Below, piece after piece: positions 32,749 through 41,296 of a DNA stretch of 64,000 bases. Source of the DNA: RGIG8748 sp045646525. GTDB lineage: Bacteria > Bacillota > Clostridia > UMGS1810. How positions within the stretch are numbered: position 1 is the first letter of the stretch; each line of letters opens with the position of its first letter. A model generated the notes under the pieces. It saw only the letters and a program-made list of their open reading frames with translations. It was not told the origin of the DNA and searched no databases. The position numbers were made by a program, and so were the translations under genes. The stretch is from assembly GCA_045646525.1 (NCBI GenBank), contig JAZRKX010000020.1, positions 1 to 64,000 of the forward strand, written 5' to 3'.

Positions 32749-34419
32749 ATGCTGACAGATATTCAAATCGCACAAAACGCAAAACCCCAACACATCGGAA
32801 ACATTGCCAAGGGTCTCGGTCTTGGCGAGGACCATATTGATTACTATGGTAAGTACAAAGCAAAAATCAATCTTGAGATTATGGATGAATTAAAAGACAA
32901 GGAAGACGGAAAACTCATTCTTGTTACTGCCATAAATCCCACTCCCGCAGGCGAGGGTAAGACTACCATTACCGTAGGCTTGGGACAGGCTATGAACAAA
33001 ATCGGCAAGAAAGCAGTAATTGCTTTAAGAGAGCCGTCTTTGGGACCTGTAATGGGGGTTAAGGGCGGTGCTGCAGGCGGTGGATATTCGCAGGTTGTTC
33101 CCATGGAGGATATAAATCTCCACTTTACAGGCGATATGCACGCCATAACTGCAGCAAACAATCTTCTTGCTGCACTTTTGGACAATCATATCAAGCAGGG
33201 CAACGAGCTCGGAATCGACCCTACAAACATCGTTTTCAAGCGTGTTATGGACATGAATGACCGTACCCTCAGAAATATAGTAGTAGGTCTTGGCGGTAAG
33301 CTTAACGGCACTCCCAGAGAAGATGGCTTTATGATAACTGTTGCTTCCGAAATCATGGCGATACTCTGTCTTGCATCGGATTTACAGGACCTTAAAAACC
33401 GTTTTGCAAAAATTATAGTTGCCTACACATATTCGGGTAAACCCGTAACCGCGCATGACCTTAATGCAGAGGGTGCCATGACACTTCTTATGAAGGATGC
33501 AATCAAGCCTAACCTTGTACAGACACTTGAGGCTACACCTTGCCTTATGCACGGCGGACCTTTTGCCAACATTGCTCATGGCTGCAACAGCCTTATTGCT
33601 ACAAAGATGGCATTAAAGCTTGCAGACTATGCCATTACAGAAGCAGGCTTTGGCGCAGACCTCGGTGCAGAAAAATTCCTTGACATCAAGTGCCGCTTCG
33701 GCGGTCTTAAGCCCGATGCGGTTGTAATAGTTGCTACTATCCGTGCGCTCAAATATAATGGCGGCGTAAAAAAAGATATGCTAAAGGGCGAAAACCTTGA
33801 AGCACTCGAAAAGGGTATAGTAAATCTCAAAAAGCACATAGATAACATGCGTTCATACGGCGTAAGTGTAGTTGTAGCAGTAAACTCCTTTATAACCGAT
33901 ACAGATGCCGAAAAGCAGTATGTTATTGACTATTGCAACAAGATAGGCGTTAAGTGTGCAATGGCAGAAGTGTTTGCAAAGGGCGGCGAAGGCGGCATTG
34001 AGCTTGCAAATGCGGTTTGCGAAACAATAGATAACGAAAAGTCAAACTATGCACCTTTGTACGATACAAACCTTCCCATAAAGGATAAGATAAATGCCGT
34101 TGCCACTAAGATATATGGAGCTTCGGGCGTTATATATACCAAAAAGGCAGAAAAGAAAATAAAGCAACTCGAGGATATGGGACTTGATAAGATACCCGTA
34201 TGTATGGCAAAAACTCAGTACTCGCTGTCGGATGACCCCGCGCTTTTGGGCGCACCCACGGACTTTGATATTACTGTAAGAGATGTTAATATTTCAAACG
34301 GTGCAGGCTTTGTTGTGTGTCTCACAGGCGACATAATGACTATGCCGGGTCTTCCCAAGGTGCCTGCTGCAAACAATATTGATATCACAGAAGACGGAGA
34401 AATAGTCGGTCTGTTTTAA
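32749..34419 (+). CDS. fhs: formate-tetrahydrofolate ligase
   Basis: 556 residues from ATG 32749, seven bases after AAAGGAG; earlier in-frame starts overlap that site or the ispF end. The P-loop PTPAGEGKTT is at 64-73, and the family segments GGAAGGGYSQVVPMEDINLHFTG and EAGFGADLGAEKF follow in order. It makes 10-formyl-THF from formate, THF and ATP. This is the direct consumer of the formate made by PflB, whose operon carries a ZTP riboswitch sensing lack of 10-formyl-THF. The gene itself has no riboswitch and is read through from ispD-ispF. Confidence 0.95.
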   Translation: MLTDIQIAQNAKPQHIGNIAKGLGLGEDHIDYYGKYKAKINLEIMDELKDKEDGKLILVTAINPTPAGEGKTTITVGLGQAMNKIGKKAVIALREPSLGPVMGVKGGAAGGGYSQVVPMEDINLHFTGDMHAITAANNLLAALLDNHIKQGNELGIDPTNIVFKRVMDMNDRTLRNIVVGLGGKLNGTPREDGFMITVASEIMAILCLASDLQDLKNRFAKIIVAYTYSGKPVTAHDLNAEGAMTLLMKDAIKPNLVQTLEATPCLMHGGPFANIAHGCNSLIATKMALKLADYAITEAGFGADLGAEKFLDIKCRFGGLKPDAVVIVATIRALKYNGGVKKDMLKGENLEALEKGIVNLKKHIDNMRSYGVSVVVAVNSFITDTDAEKQYVIDYCNKIGVKCAMAEVFAKGGEGGIELANAVCETIDNEKSNYAPLYDTNLPIKDKINAVATKIYGASGVIYTKKAEKKIKQLEDMGLDKIPVCMAKTQYSLSDDPALLGAPTDFDITVRDVNISNGAGFVVCLTGDIMTMPGLPKVPAANNIDITEDGEIVGLF

Positions 34420-34431
34420 TTTGGAGGACAC

Positions 34432-34857
34432 ATGGAATATATTTCTCACACTGCAGAAGAAACAGAAAACATAGCATTTGAATTTGCAAAGACTTTGAAA
34501 GGCGGAGAGATTATAACTCTCGATGGAGATTTGGGTGCCGGAAAAACAGCCTTTACCCGAGGTCTTGCACGCGGACTTGGTATAACCGATACTGTTTCGA
34601 GTCCTACATTTACCATAGTAAATGAATACAGGAACGGCAGAATCCCGCTTTTTCATTTCGATGTATACCGCGTTGGAAGCTCGGATGAAATGTATGATAT
34701 AGGTTGGGAGGACTACCTTATCCAAGGGGCAGTTATTGTAGTTGAGTGGGCGAAAAATATTCCTGATTTATTCGATAACAGCTGTATTTTTATAGACATT
34801 GTAAAAGACCTTGGCGTTTCCGAGGATTACAGAAAAATCATTGTAAAAGGAGCATAA
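34432..34857 (+). CDS. tsaE: tRNA threonylcarbamoyladenosine biosynthesis ATPase TsaE
   Basis: 141 residues. The Walker A motif GDLGAGKT is at 32-39, and the family signatures SPTFTIVNEY and FHFDVYR follow. It works with TsaB and TsaD in making the t6A base of ANN-decoding tRNAs. tsaB follows after 4 bases. tsaD is not in the window. Ribosome site: TTGGAGGACAC. Confidence 0.93.
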   Translation: MEYISHTAEETENIAFEFAKTLKGGEIITLDGDLGAGKTAFTRGLARGLGITDTVSSPTFTIVNEYRNGRIPLFHFDVYRVGSSDEMYDIGWEDYLIQGAVIVVEWAKNIPDLFDNSCIFIDIVKDLGVSEDYRKIIVKGA

Positions 34858-34861
34858 AGCA

Positions 34862-35560
34862 ATGTACATTTTTGCTATGGATACTTCCTCGGTTACTGCT
34901 ACTGTAGCGGTTATTACAGAAGAAAAACTTTTGGGGGAATATTCTGTTTCAAACAGACTTACTCATTCACAGACAATTCTTCCCATGGCGGATGAACTTT
35001 TAAAAAATCTTGAGCTTGAGCTTAAGGATATAGATGTATTTGCGGTTTGTACAGGCCCCGGCTCGTTTACGGGCTTAAGGATTGGTATGGCTACTATTAA
35101 AACCATGGCACAAGCCTTATCCAAGCAGATTATAGGTGTTTCTTCTCTGGATGCTCTTGGTTTTAGCTTTTATACTGCAGACGATACTGTTGTTTGTCCT
35201 ATAGTGGATGCAAGGCGTGACGAGGTGTACAATGCTTTGTATTCTTGCGGCAATAAGATTTGCAAGGACAGGGCACTTAATATTGATGCCTTGCTTCGTG
35301 AACTTCGAGGCAAAAAAGTTGTTTTTTGCGGTGATGCCGCTATACTTCACAGAGATAGAATAGAGAGCATTACAGGAGAAAACTGGAAGATAGCACCGCA
35401 GCATCTTATACTGCCAAAGGCATCTTCTGCGGCATATGCTGCTTTAGAAAGGGCAGAAGAAGGCTTATTTGATGACCCTTGCACCTTAAACCCTGTATAT
35501 TTACGCAAGTCACAGGCAGAACGCGAATTGGAAGAAAGAATAAACGGAGGTAACAAATGA
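34862..35560 (+). CDS. tsaB: tRNA threonylcarbamoyladenosine biosynthesis protein TsaB
   Basis: 232 residues of ASKHA fold. FAMDTSS at the start and GPGSFTGLRIG at 65-75 are the family signatures. It is the inactive partner that scaffolds TsaD and TsaE. It overlaps rpiB by 4 bases. Many clostridia have rimI next; here rpiB takes that place. Confidence 0.93.
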   Translation: MYIFAMDTSSVTATVAVITEEKLLGEYSVSNRLTHSQTILPMADELLKNLELELKDIDVFAVCTGPGSFTGLRIGMATIKTMAQALSKQIIGVSSLDALGFSFYTADDTVVCPIVDARRDEVYNALYSCGNKICKDRALNIDALLRELRGKKVVFCGDAAILHRDRIESITGENWKIAPQHLILPKASSAAYAALERAEEGLFDDPCTLNPVYLRKSQAERELEERINGGNK

Positions 35561-35994
35561 TGATAGTTATAGGTTCGGATCACGGCGGTTTTGAATTAAA
35601 AAACATATTGGTGGATTTTCTCAAACAACAGAACTACGATGTTTTGGATGTAGGTACATACAGCGAGGAGAGTGTTGACTATCCCGATATAGCAGATGCT
35701 CTGTGCGCTAAAATAACCGACGGCACCTGCGAGAGAGGTATTCTGGTGTGCGGTACGGGTATAGGTATGAATATGTGTGCCAACAAGCACAAGGGCATAA
35801 GAGCTGCTCAGTGCCATGATACTTTCAGCGCAAAGATGACAAGACAGCACAACAACGCCAATGTTCTTACCATGGGCGGAAGAGTTGTAGGAAGCGAGCT
35901 TGCGAAAGATATTGTTACAGAGTTTCTTACAAATGAATTCATGGGCGGACGTCACGAAGCGCGCGTGGACAAAATGATGTCTTTAGAAAAATAA
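35557..35994 (+). CDS. rpiB: ribose 5-phosphate isomerase B
   Basis: 145 residues. GSDHGG near the start, the catalytic cysteine Cys65 in VCGTGIGM, and TRQHNNANVL are all present. It interconverts ribose 5-phosphate and ribulose 5-phosphate in the pentose phosphate pathway. A related ribulose-5-phosphate epimerase gene (rpe) lies at 51156. Two adjacent ATG codons are possible starts; the first has GGAGGTAACAA at good spacing. Confidence 0.94.
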   Translation: MMIVIGSDHGGFELKNILVDFLKQQNYDVLDVGTYSEESVDYPDIADALCAKITDGTCERGILVCGTGIGMNMCANKHKGIRAAQCHDTFSAKMTRQHNNANVLTMGGRVVGSELAKDIVTEFLTNEFMGGRHEARVDKMMSLEK

Positions 35995-36010
35995 TCCGGA
36001 GTAAATAAAA

Positions 36011-36493
36011 ATGATAGAAGCTATAGAAAATTTTTTGGTAAGTATTAATCCGAGTTTCGGTGTATTTGCCGTATCTCTCGTTCCTGTAATCGAGCTAAGA
36101 GGGGCAATACCACTCGGTATAGGACTTGGACTGAATTGGTTTTGGGTGTATATAATAAGCGTTATAGGCAATCTTTTGCCTGTACCTTTTGTTATACTTC
36201 TTATAAGACCTTTTATAAACTGGCTTTTGCACTCAAGAATGTTTCGTAAGCTGGGTTTGTGGCTGGATGAACGAACTCAGAAGAAGACCGAAGCCATGAA
36301 CAAATACAAAAAACTGGGACTTTTTATATTTGTTGCAATACCTTTTCCGGGTACGGGTGCATATACAGGTGCCACGATAGCAGGCATGCTCAACATGAGG
36401 CTAAAAGATGCTGTACCTGCCATTGCTCTCGGAGTGGTAGTTGCCGGAATTGCGATGCTTATTATTTCATGCGGAATTAAGTTTTTATTCTAA
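36011..36493 (+). CDS. small multidrug-export-family membrane protein (COG2426)
   Basis: 160 residues with about four hydrophobic segments. The opening part has VPVIELRGAIPLGIGLGL, and later IPFPGTGAYTGA, the pair of motifs that marks the Sm_multidrug_ex (COG2426) family, distantly like DedA. Despite the name, a drug-export role is not established. Ribosome site: CCGGAGTAAATAAAA. It sits between rpiB and metK. Confidence 0.82.
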   Translation: MIEAIENFLVSINPSFGVFAVSLVPVIELRGAIPLGIGLGLNWFWVYIISVIGNLLPVPFVILLIRPFINWLLHSRMFRKLGLWLDERTQKKTEAMNKYKKLGLFIFVAIPFPGTGAYTGATIAGMLNMRLKDAVPAIALGVVVAGIAMLIISCGIKFLF

Positions 36494-36533
36494 AAGCTAA
36501 CCGTGTATCAACAAAAGAAGGGAATGTGTTTTA

Positions 36534-37715
36534 ATGGAAAGAAAGTTTTTTACATCTGAATCTGTAACCGAAGGTCATCCCGATAAAATATGCGATCAGG
36601 TTTCTGATGCTGTCCTCGATGCTATATTGGAAAAAGACCCCAATGCCCGTGTTGCGTGCGAAACTGTAGTTACCACAGGTCTTGTTATGATTATGGGCGA
36701 AATCACAACCGATTGCTATGTGGATATACCCAAGGTTGCCAGAGATACCATAAAGGAAATAGGATACGACAGAGCCAAATTCGGCTTTGACTGTCATACC
36801 TGTGCCGTGCTCACAAGTATTGATGAGCAATCGGGCGATATTGCGCTTGGTGTTGATAAATCCATGGAAGCCAAAACAAACAACACTTCCGACGAAGATA
36901 ACGGAGCGGGTGACCAGGGTATGATGTTCGGTTATGCATGCAGAGAAACCGAAGAGCTTATGCCCATGCCTATTTCGCTTGCCCATAAGCTTTCCAAGAG
37001 ACTTACCGATGTTCGCAAGGACGGAACACTGAAATATTTAAGACCCGACGGAAAAACTCAGGTTACTGTAGAATATATAGACGGCAAGCCCCAAAGAGTG
37101 GATACTGTAGTTGTATCCACACAGCACAGCGAGGATGTAACAATCGAGCAGATTTATAAGGATATGCTCGAATACGTTATAAAGCCTGTAATTTCCCCTG
37201 AGCTTCTTGATGAAAATACAAAGTATTATATTAACCCCACAGGAAGATTTGTAATAGGCGGTCCTCAGGGCGACAGCGGTCTTACAGGAAGAAAGGTAAT
37301 CCTAGATACCTATGGCGGATATGCCCGCCACGGCGGCGGAGCATTCTCCGGCAAGGACCCGACAAAAGTAGACAGAAGCGCTTGCTATGCGGCAAGATAT
37401 GTGGCTAAAAATGTAGTAGCTGCAGGTCTTGCTGATAAGTGCGAGGTACAACTCGCTTATGCTATAGGGGTTGCAAAGCCTGTATCGGTGCTCGTAGATA
37501 CCTTTGGTACAAATAAGGTTTCCGAAGATGTTATTTCTGATGCTATAGATAAGGTGTTCGACCTGCGCCCTGCATCTATCATAAGGGAACTGGGACTTCG
37601 CAGACCTATATACAAACAGACTGCCGCATACGGGCATTTTGGCCGTACGGATGTTGAACTTCCGTGGGAAAAGTGCGACAAGGCAGAAATCTTAAGAGAG
37701 AAAGCAGGACTTTAA
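36534..37715 (+). CDS. metK: S-adenosylmethionine synthetase
   Basis: 393 residues. TSESVTEGHPDKICDQ at the start, GAGDQG near 122, and GGGAFSGKDPTKVDRS near 260 are the three MetK signatures. It makes SAM, which feeds the radical-SAM enzymes encoded nearby (PflA, HemZ, RlmN, TIGR01212). I see no SAM riboswitch in the 40 bases upstream; the gene seems to be read from the thrC run or an unseen promoter. Confidence 0.96.
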   Translation: MERKFFTSESVTEGHPDKICDQVSDAVLDAILEKDPNARVACETVVTTGLVMIMGEITTDCYVDIPKVARDTIKEIGYDRAKFGFDCHTCAVLTSIDEQSGDIALGVDKSMEAKTNNTSDEDNGAGDQGMMFGYACRETEELMPMPISLAHKLSKRLTDVRKDGTLKYLRPDGKTQVTVEYIDGKPQRVDTVVVSTQHSEDVTIEQIYKDMLEYVIKPVISPELLDENTKYYINPTGRFVIGGPQGDSGLTGRKVILDTYGGYARHGGGAFSGKDPTKVDRSACYAARYVAKNVVAAGLADKCEVQLAYAIGVAKPVSVLVDTFGTNKVSEDVISDAIDKVFDLRPASIIRELGLRRPIYKQTAAYGHFGRTDVELPWEKCDKAEILREKAGL

Positions 37716-37728
37716 TTCACCCATTGGG

Positions 37729-37760
37729 CACCTCTTTGCATATTATGATGCAAAGAGGTG
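37729..37760 (+). terminator. hairpin after metK that contains the next gene's ribosome site
   Basis: A perfect 13-bp stem CACCTCTTTGCAT (729-741) / ATGCAAAGAGGTG (748-760) with loop ATTATG, followed by TGTTTGT. It could terminate metK. Its 3' arm carries AGAGGTG, which is the Shine-Dalgarno for the ATG at 37768. Confidence 0.75.
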
Positions 37761-37767
37761 TGTTTGT

Positions 37768-38118
37768 ATGTCAGAGGTCATCTTTAAAACTTTTGCAACT
37801 TTTTTTGTAATTTACGGATTAATAGAGATGTTTTCAAAGCTTTTAAAGCTTATTAAAGAACGGGAAACGTCAAAAAAAGAGCTGTATATTTTCATACATG
37901 TAAGAAATCAGGAGCACTGTATGGAATATATCATAAGAACTACCATATTCAACTACTTTGTAAAATACGGCGGAAGAACTGTCCCCAATATTGTTGTGGT
38001 AGATAAAGGCTCAGATGACAATACCGAGCAAATATGCAGAAAGCTTTGTGAGGATTACGAATTTTTGTATTACACTACAGAAAAGGAATTTATCGAATTT
38101 AAAAACGAAATCAGCTAA
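37768..38118 (+). CDS. unknown small protein with membrane helix and glycosyltransferase-like segment
   Basis: 116 residues. I recognise no named family. Residues 6-24 are a hydrophobic helix (FKTFATFFVIYGLIEMF), followed by a basic stretch. The remainder has alternating strands and helices: LYIFIHVRNQEHCMEYIIR, then NIVVVDKGSDDNTEQICRKL, which is shaped like the VVDDGSxDxT strand of family 2 glycosyltransferases. It is far too short for a complete enzyme. The start follows a ribosome site that is buried in a hairpin, and the TIGR01212 gene follows 15 bases later. Confidence 0.6.
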   Translation: MSEVIFKTFATFFVIYGLIEMFSKLLKLIKERETSKKELYIFIHVRNQEHCMEYIIRTTIFNYFVKYGGRTVPNIVVVDKGSDDNTEQICRKLCEDYEFLYYTTEKEFIEFKNEIS

Positions 38119-38133
38119 AGGGGATATACAACA

Positions 38134-39084
38134 ATGCTCTACAGAACATACGCACAATATCTTAAAGAAAAATACAACGAAAAGGTATATAAACTTCCTG
38201 TAAATCTTCCCATAACCTGTCCTAACCGCGACGGCACCTGTTCGTACGGAGGATGTATTTTTTGCGGCGATGTGGGTGCTGCTTTCGAAAATCTTTCTCC
38301 CGAAATGAGTATTTCGGACCAGATAGACGAAAATATGCGCTTTATCGGCACCAAGTATAAAGCAAAAAAGTTTATTGCATATTTTCAGAACTTTACAAAC
38401 ACTTATATGCCGTTTGAAATTTTTAAAAACAATATTTTATCCGCAGTAAAGGAAAACATTGTGGAAATAGCCATATCCACAAGACCTGATTGTATAAGGG
38501 ATGACTACATGGAATTTTTGTATGATTTATCCCAAAAGACAGGTATAAATATATCTATAGAGCTTGGATTGCAGACTGTAAACTACAAAACTCTGGAGAA
38601 GATAAACAGAGGGCATTCGCTTGCGGAATTTATAGATGCGGTTATGACCATACAGAAATACGGCTTCGAAATATGTACGCATCTTATATTGAATCTCCCG
38701 TGGGACGATATTTCCGATACCATTGAATGTGCTAAGATACTTTCGGCACTAAGGATAAATCAGGTGAAACTTCACAGCCTTTATATAGTTAAGGATACAC
38801 CTATGGCAAAGATGTATTTAAACAAAGAGTTTGACATGGGATGTTATATGGATTATGTGGAGAGGGTGATAACCTTTCTGGAATATCTTTCGCCTGAAAT
38901 TGTCATACAAAGGCTTATCGGCAGAAGCAAGGAAGAACACAGTATATTTTCCAATTATGCTACAAGCTGGTGGAAAATTAAAGACACCATAGACGAGGTT
39001 ATGCAAGAGCGCGGCACATATCAGGGAAGACTGTGTACATATCTTGGCGGAACTTGCCTTGGAAAGTTCGAAAACTTAAAATAA
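38134..39084 (+). CDS. TIGR01212-family radical SAM protein
   Basis: 316 residues. The cysteines are Cys29, Cys36, Cys41 and Cys44 in CPNRDGTCSYGGCIFC; this wide spacing (rather than CxxxCxxC) is the hallmark of the YhcC/TIGR01212 group. YFQNFTNTY and the ELGLQT strand are further family marks. The substrate is unknown. Some relatives are tRNA- or Elp3-like. Ribosome site: AAAGGGGATATACAACA. Confidence 0.9.
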   Translation: MLYRTYAQYLKEKYNEKVYKLPVNLPITCPNRDGTCSYGGCIFCGDVGAAFENLSPEMSISDQIDENMRFIGTKYKAKKFIAYFQNFTNTYMPFEIFKNNILSAVKENIVEIAISTRPDCIRDDYMEFLYDLSQKTGINISIELGLQTVNYKTLEKINRGHSLAEFIDAVMTIQKYGFEICTHLILNLPWDDISDTIECAKILSALRINQVKLHSLYIVKDTPMAKMYLNKEFDMGCYMDYVERVITFLEYLSPEIVIQRLIGRSKEEHSIFSNYATSWWKIKDTIDEVMQERGTYQGRLCTYLGGTCLGKFENLK

Positions 39085-39098
39085 TTTATCAAAATCTA

Positions 39099-39127
39099 TT
39101 GTATTTGAAGGTAAAATTTGATATAAT
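39099..39127 (+). promoter_or_regulatory. promoter of the yicC-remA-gmk run
   Basis: TTGTAT (39099-39104) and TATAAT (39122-39127) with a 17-base spacer, 34 bases before the yicC ATG. Confidence 0.72.
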
Positions 39128-39161
39128 AAACTGTAAAATTAAAATCGTGAGGTAACACAAT

Positions 39162-40040
39162 ATGATAAAGAGTATGACAGGCTACGGACGAAGCGAAAAA
39201 GCTTTCCAGAATTACAAAATAACCGTAGAGATTAAAAGTGTAAATAACAGGTTCTCCGACTATAATATCCGTTTGTACAAGCATTATTCTTTTGTTGAGG
39301 ATTCCATAAGAGAATGCCTTGCAGGAAAAATAAGCCGAGGCAAAGTAGATGTGTTTGTGCAGTATGATTTAACCGAGGGCGATGACAGAATCGTTACATT
39401 GAACGAAACTGTTGCAAGAGGTTATCACCAGGCGCTTACAAATATGTCCGAACTTCTTGGTATAGCAAACGATGTTTCTGTGTCTACTCTCGCTTCATTT
39501 AACGATGTCTTCAATGTAGAAAAGCCAGAGGAGGACAAGGAGCAAATTATTGCCGATACTCTCGAGGTCCTTAATTGTGCCATAGATGACATAACTGCCA
39601 ACCGCGCCAGAGAGGGTGCTAGGCTTTATGAATTCTTCACATCTACCATAAGCGATGTAAGAAATATAATATCGGTTATTTCCGAGCGCTCACCGCTTAC
39701 TGTTAAAGAACATGAAGAGAAGATGCGCGAAAGAATGGAAGAGATATTAAACGGTGTAGAGTATGACGAAGCAAGACTTCTTACCGAAGTTGCTATCTTC
39801 TCCGATAAGGTGAATATCACAGAGGAGCTTGTAAGATTTGAAAGCCATTTAAAAGAATTCACCTCGCTTCTGGAGAGTGATGTTCCCGTAGGAAGAAAAC
39901 TCGATTTTACAATTCAGGAATTAAACCGCGAAGCTAACACCATGGGAAGCAAGTGCAACGACTTTGCAATAGGCAAAGCTGTGGTTGACTTAAAATCGGA
40001 AATAGAAAAAATGCGTGAACAGGTTCAGAACATAGAATAG
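39162..40040 (+). CDS. yicC: YicC family endoribonuclease-type protein
   Basis: 292 residues, full length. The opening SMTGYGR and SVNNRFSDYNIRL, and the C-terminal LLESDVPVGRKLDFTIQELNREANTMGSKCND, are the two blocks defining YicC. Family members act as endoribonucleases in RNA decay. It is usually upstream of gmk in Firmicutes, as here. Confidence 0.93.
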   Translation: MIKSMTGYGRSEKAFQNYKITVEIKSVNNRFSDYNIRLYKHYSFVEDSIRECLAGKISRGKVDVFVQYDLTEGDDRIVTLNETVARGYHQALTNMSELLGIANDVSVSTLASFNDVFNVEKPEEDKEQIIADTLEVLNCAIDDITANRAREGARLYEFFTSTISDVRNIISVISERSPLTVKEHEEKMRERMEEILNGVEYDEARLLTEVAIFSDKVNITEELVRFESHLKEFTSLLESDVPVGRKLDFTIQELNREANTMGSKCNDFAIGKAVVDLKSEIEKMREQVQNIE

Positions 40041-40058
40041 TTTTTGAGGGGATTTGTT

Positions 40059-40331
40059 ATGAAACTCATAAATGTTGGATTTGGAAACATAGTATCTTCG
40101 GACAGAATAATCGCAATAGTAAGTCCCGAATCTGCGCCCATAAAGCGTATGGTTCAGGAAGCCAGAGAAAACGGCAATCTTATCGATGCTACATACGGCA
40201 GAAGAACAAGAAGTGTTATAATCACCGACAGCGGTCATATAATCCTGTCTGCAATACAAACCGAAACTGTTGCCGGAAGACTCGGCGGCAAGGAAACATA
40301 TATTACAACGGAGGAAGAAGAAATTGAGTAG
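40059..40331 (+). CDS. remA: DUF370/RemA family regulator
   Basis: 90 residues from ATG 40059 behind GAGGGGATTTGTT; a start 15 bases earlier overlaps this site. MKLINVGFGN, IVSPESAPIKRM and DATYGRRTRSV are the conserved blocks. RemA in Bacillus is a DNA-binding regulator of matrix and osmoprotection genes. In clostridia the targets are unknown. It overlaps gmk by 8 bases. Confidence 0.92.
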   Translation: MKLINVGFGNIVSSDRIIAIVSPESAPIKRMVQEARENGNLIDATYGRRTRSVIITDSGHIILSAIQTETVAGRLGGKETYITTEEEEIE

Positions 40332-40938
40332 CAAACGCGGTACTTTATTTATTGTTTCCGGTCCCTCGGGAACAGGCAAAGGAACAATAATGGACGAATA
40401 TTTCAAAAAATATCCAAATGACAATACCTTTCTTTCGATTTCTATGACAAGCAGAAATCCGCGTCCTACAGATGCAGAGGGAGTTACCTACTATTTTAAA
40501 ACCCGTGAAGAGTTTGAGTATCTTATAGAACACGACGGACTCGCTGAGTGGACTGAATTTTGCGGTAACTACTACGGCACACCCAAGAAGCCTGTAAACG
40601 ATATGCTTGCCAAGGGCAAGAATGTTGTTTTGGAGATAGAGGTAGACGGCGGTATGCAGGTAAAAAAAGCATTTGACGGCGCTGTGGGAATTTTTGTTCT
40701 GCCGCCATCATTGGATGAATTAAAGAGGCGCTTAAGAAACAGAAACACAGAATCCGAGGATGTTATTAAAACCAGAATCGCCCGCGCATTTAAAGAGATT
40801 AAAGAAATCGACAATTACGATTATGTTATCGTAAATGATGATATTAAAAATTCTGTAGAAACTTTCCGTTCCATAATGATAGGAGAGTGTCAGAAAGTAT
40901 CAAGAAATAAAAATATTATAGAAGAGGTGTTTAAATGA
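40324..40938 (+). CDS. gmk: guanylate kinase
   Basis: 204 residues from the TTG at 40324 with GGAGG nine bases upstream; the frame extends into remA but is not conserved there. Walker A is GPSGTGKGT at 13-21, followed by SMTSRNPRPTDAEGVTYYF, the GMP-binding segment. It makes GDP from GMP. rpoZ starts within its stop. Confidence 0.95.
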   Translation: MSSKRGTLFIVSGPSGTGKGTIMDEYFKKYPNDNTFLSISMTSRNPRPTDAEGVTYYFKTREEFEYLIEHDGLAEWTEFCGNYYGTPKKPVNDMLAKGKNVVLEIEVDGGMQVKKAFDGAVGIFVLPPSLDELKRRLRNRNTESEDVIKTRIARAFKEIKEIDNYDYVIVNDDIKNSVETFRSIMIGECQKVSRNKNIIEEVFK

Positions 40939-41222
40939 TGTTAAAGCCATCCGCATCAGAACTTATGAAATCCAAGAAGATTGACAGTAAATATACTTTG
41001 GTTATAGCTACTGCCAAAAGAGCAAGAGAAATATACAGCAAGAAAGATAATGTTTTTGTTGAATGTAAGTCGGATAAGCCGGTGACCATAGCAGTAAACG
41101 AAATAGCAGAAAACAAGGTTACCTTAAAAACCTCAAAGGACAACAGCGCTGCAAATGATATTGCTTTAAATGATATTCTCGAACAGGCAGCAGAAAAGGA
41201 ACTTGTGGCACAAGAGGATTAA
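40935..41222 (+). CDS. rpoZ: RNA polymerase omega subunit
   Basis: 95 residues, with MLKPSASELM then SKYTLVIATAKRAREI, the omega consensus. The C-terminal part is an acidic/lysine-rich tail. It assists RNA polymerase assembly. Two ATG codons in tandem are possible starts. In many Firmicutes coaBC comes next; here a hairpin and then priA follow. Confidence 0.92.
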   Translation: MMLKPSASELMKSKKIDSKYTLVIATAKRAREIYSKKDNVFVECKSDKPVTIAVNEIAENKVTLKTSKDNSAANDIALNDILEQAAEKELVAQED

Positions 41223-41269
41223 TATGCTTTAAATGCAGTCGGTATTGCCGACTGCTTTGCCATATTTTT
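41221..41269 (+). terminator. hairpin between rpoZ and priA
   Basis: GCAGTCGG (235-242) pairs with CCGACTGC (248-255). An outer pairing AATATG/CATATT is followed by TTTT. No promoter is visible in the 27 bases left before priA, so it probably reduces rather than stops transcription. Confidence 0.6.
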
Positions 41270-41296
41270 ATATGTGAAAAGAAGGAGGAATGGCAT

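Noticed and set aside
36494..36533. SAM riboswitch before metK
   Set aside because: The 40-base gap is too short and lacks the SAM-I core; the same holds for the leader of metA.
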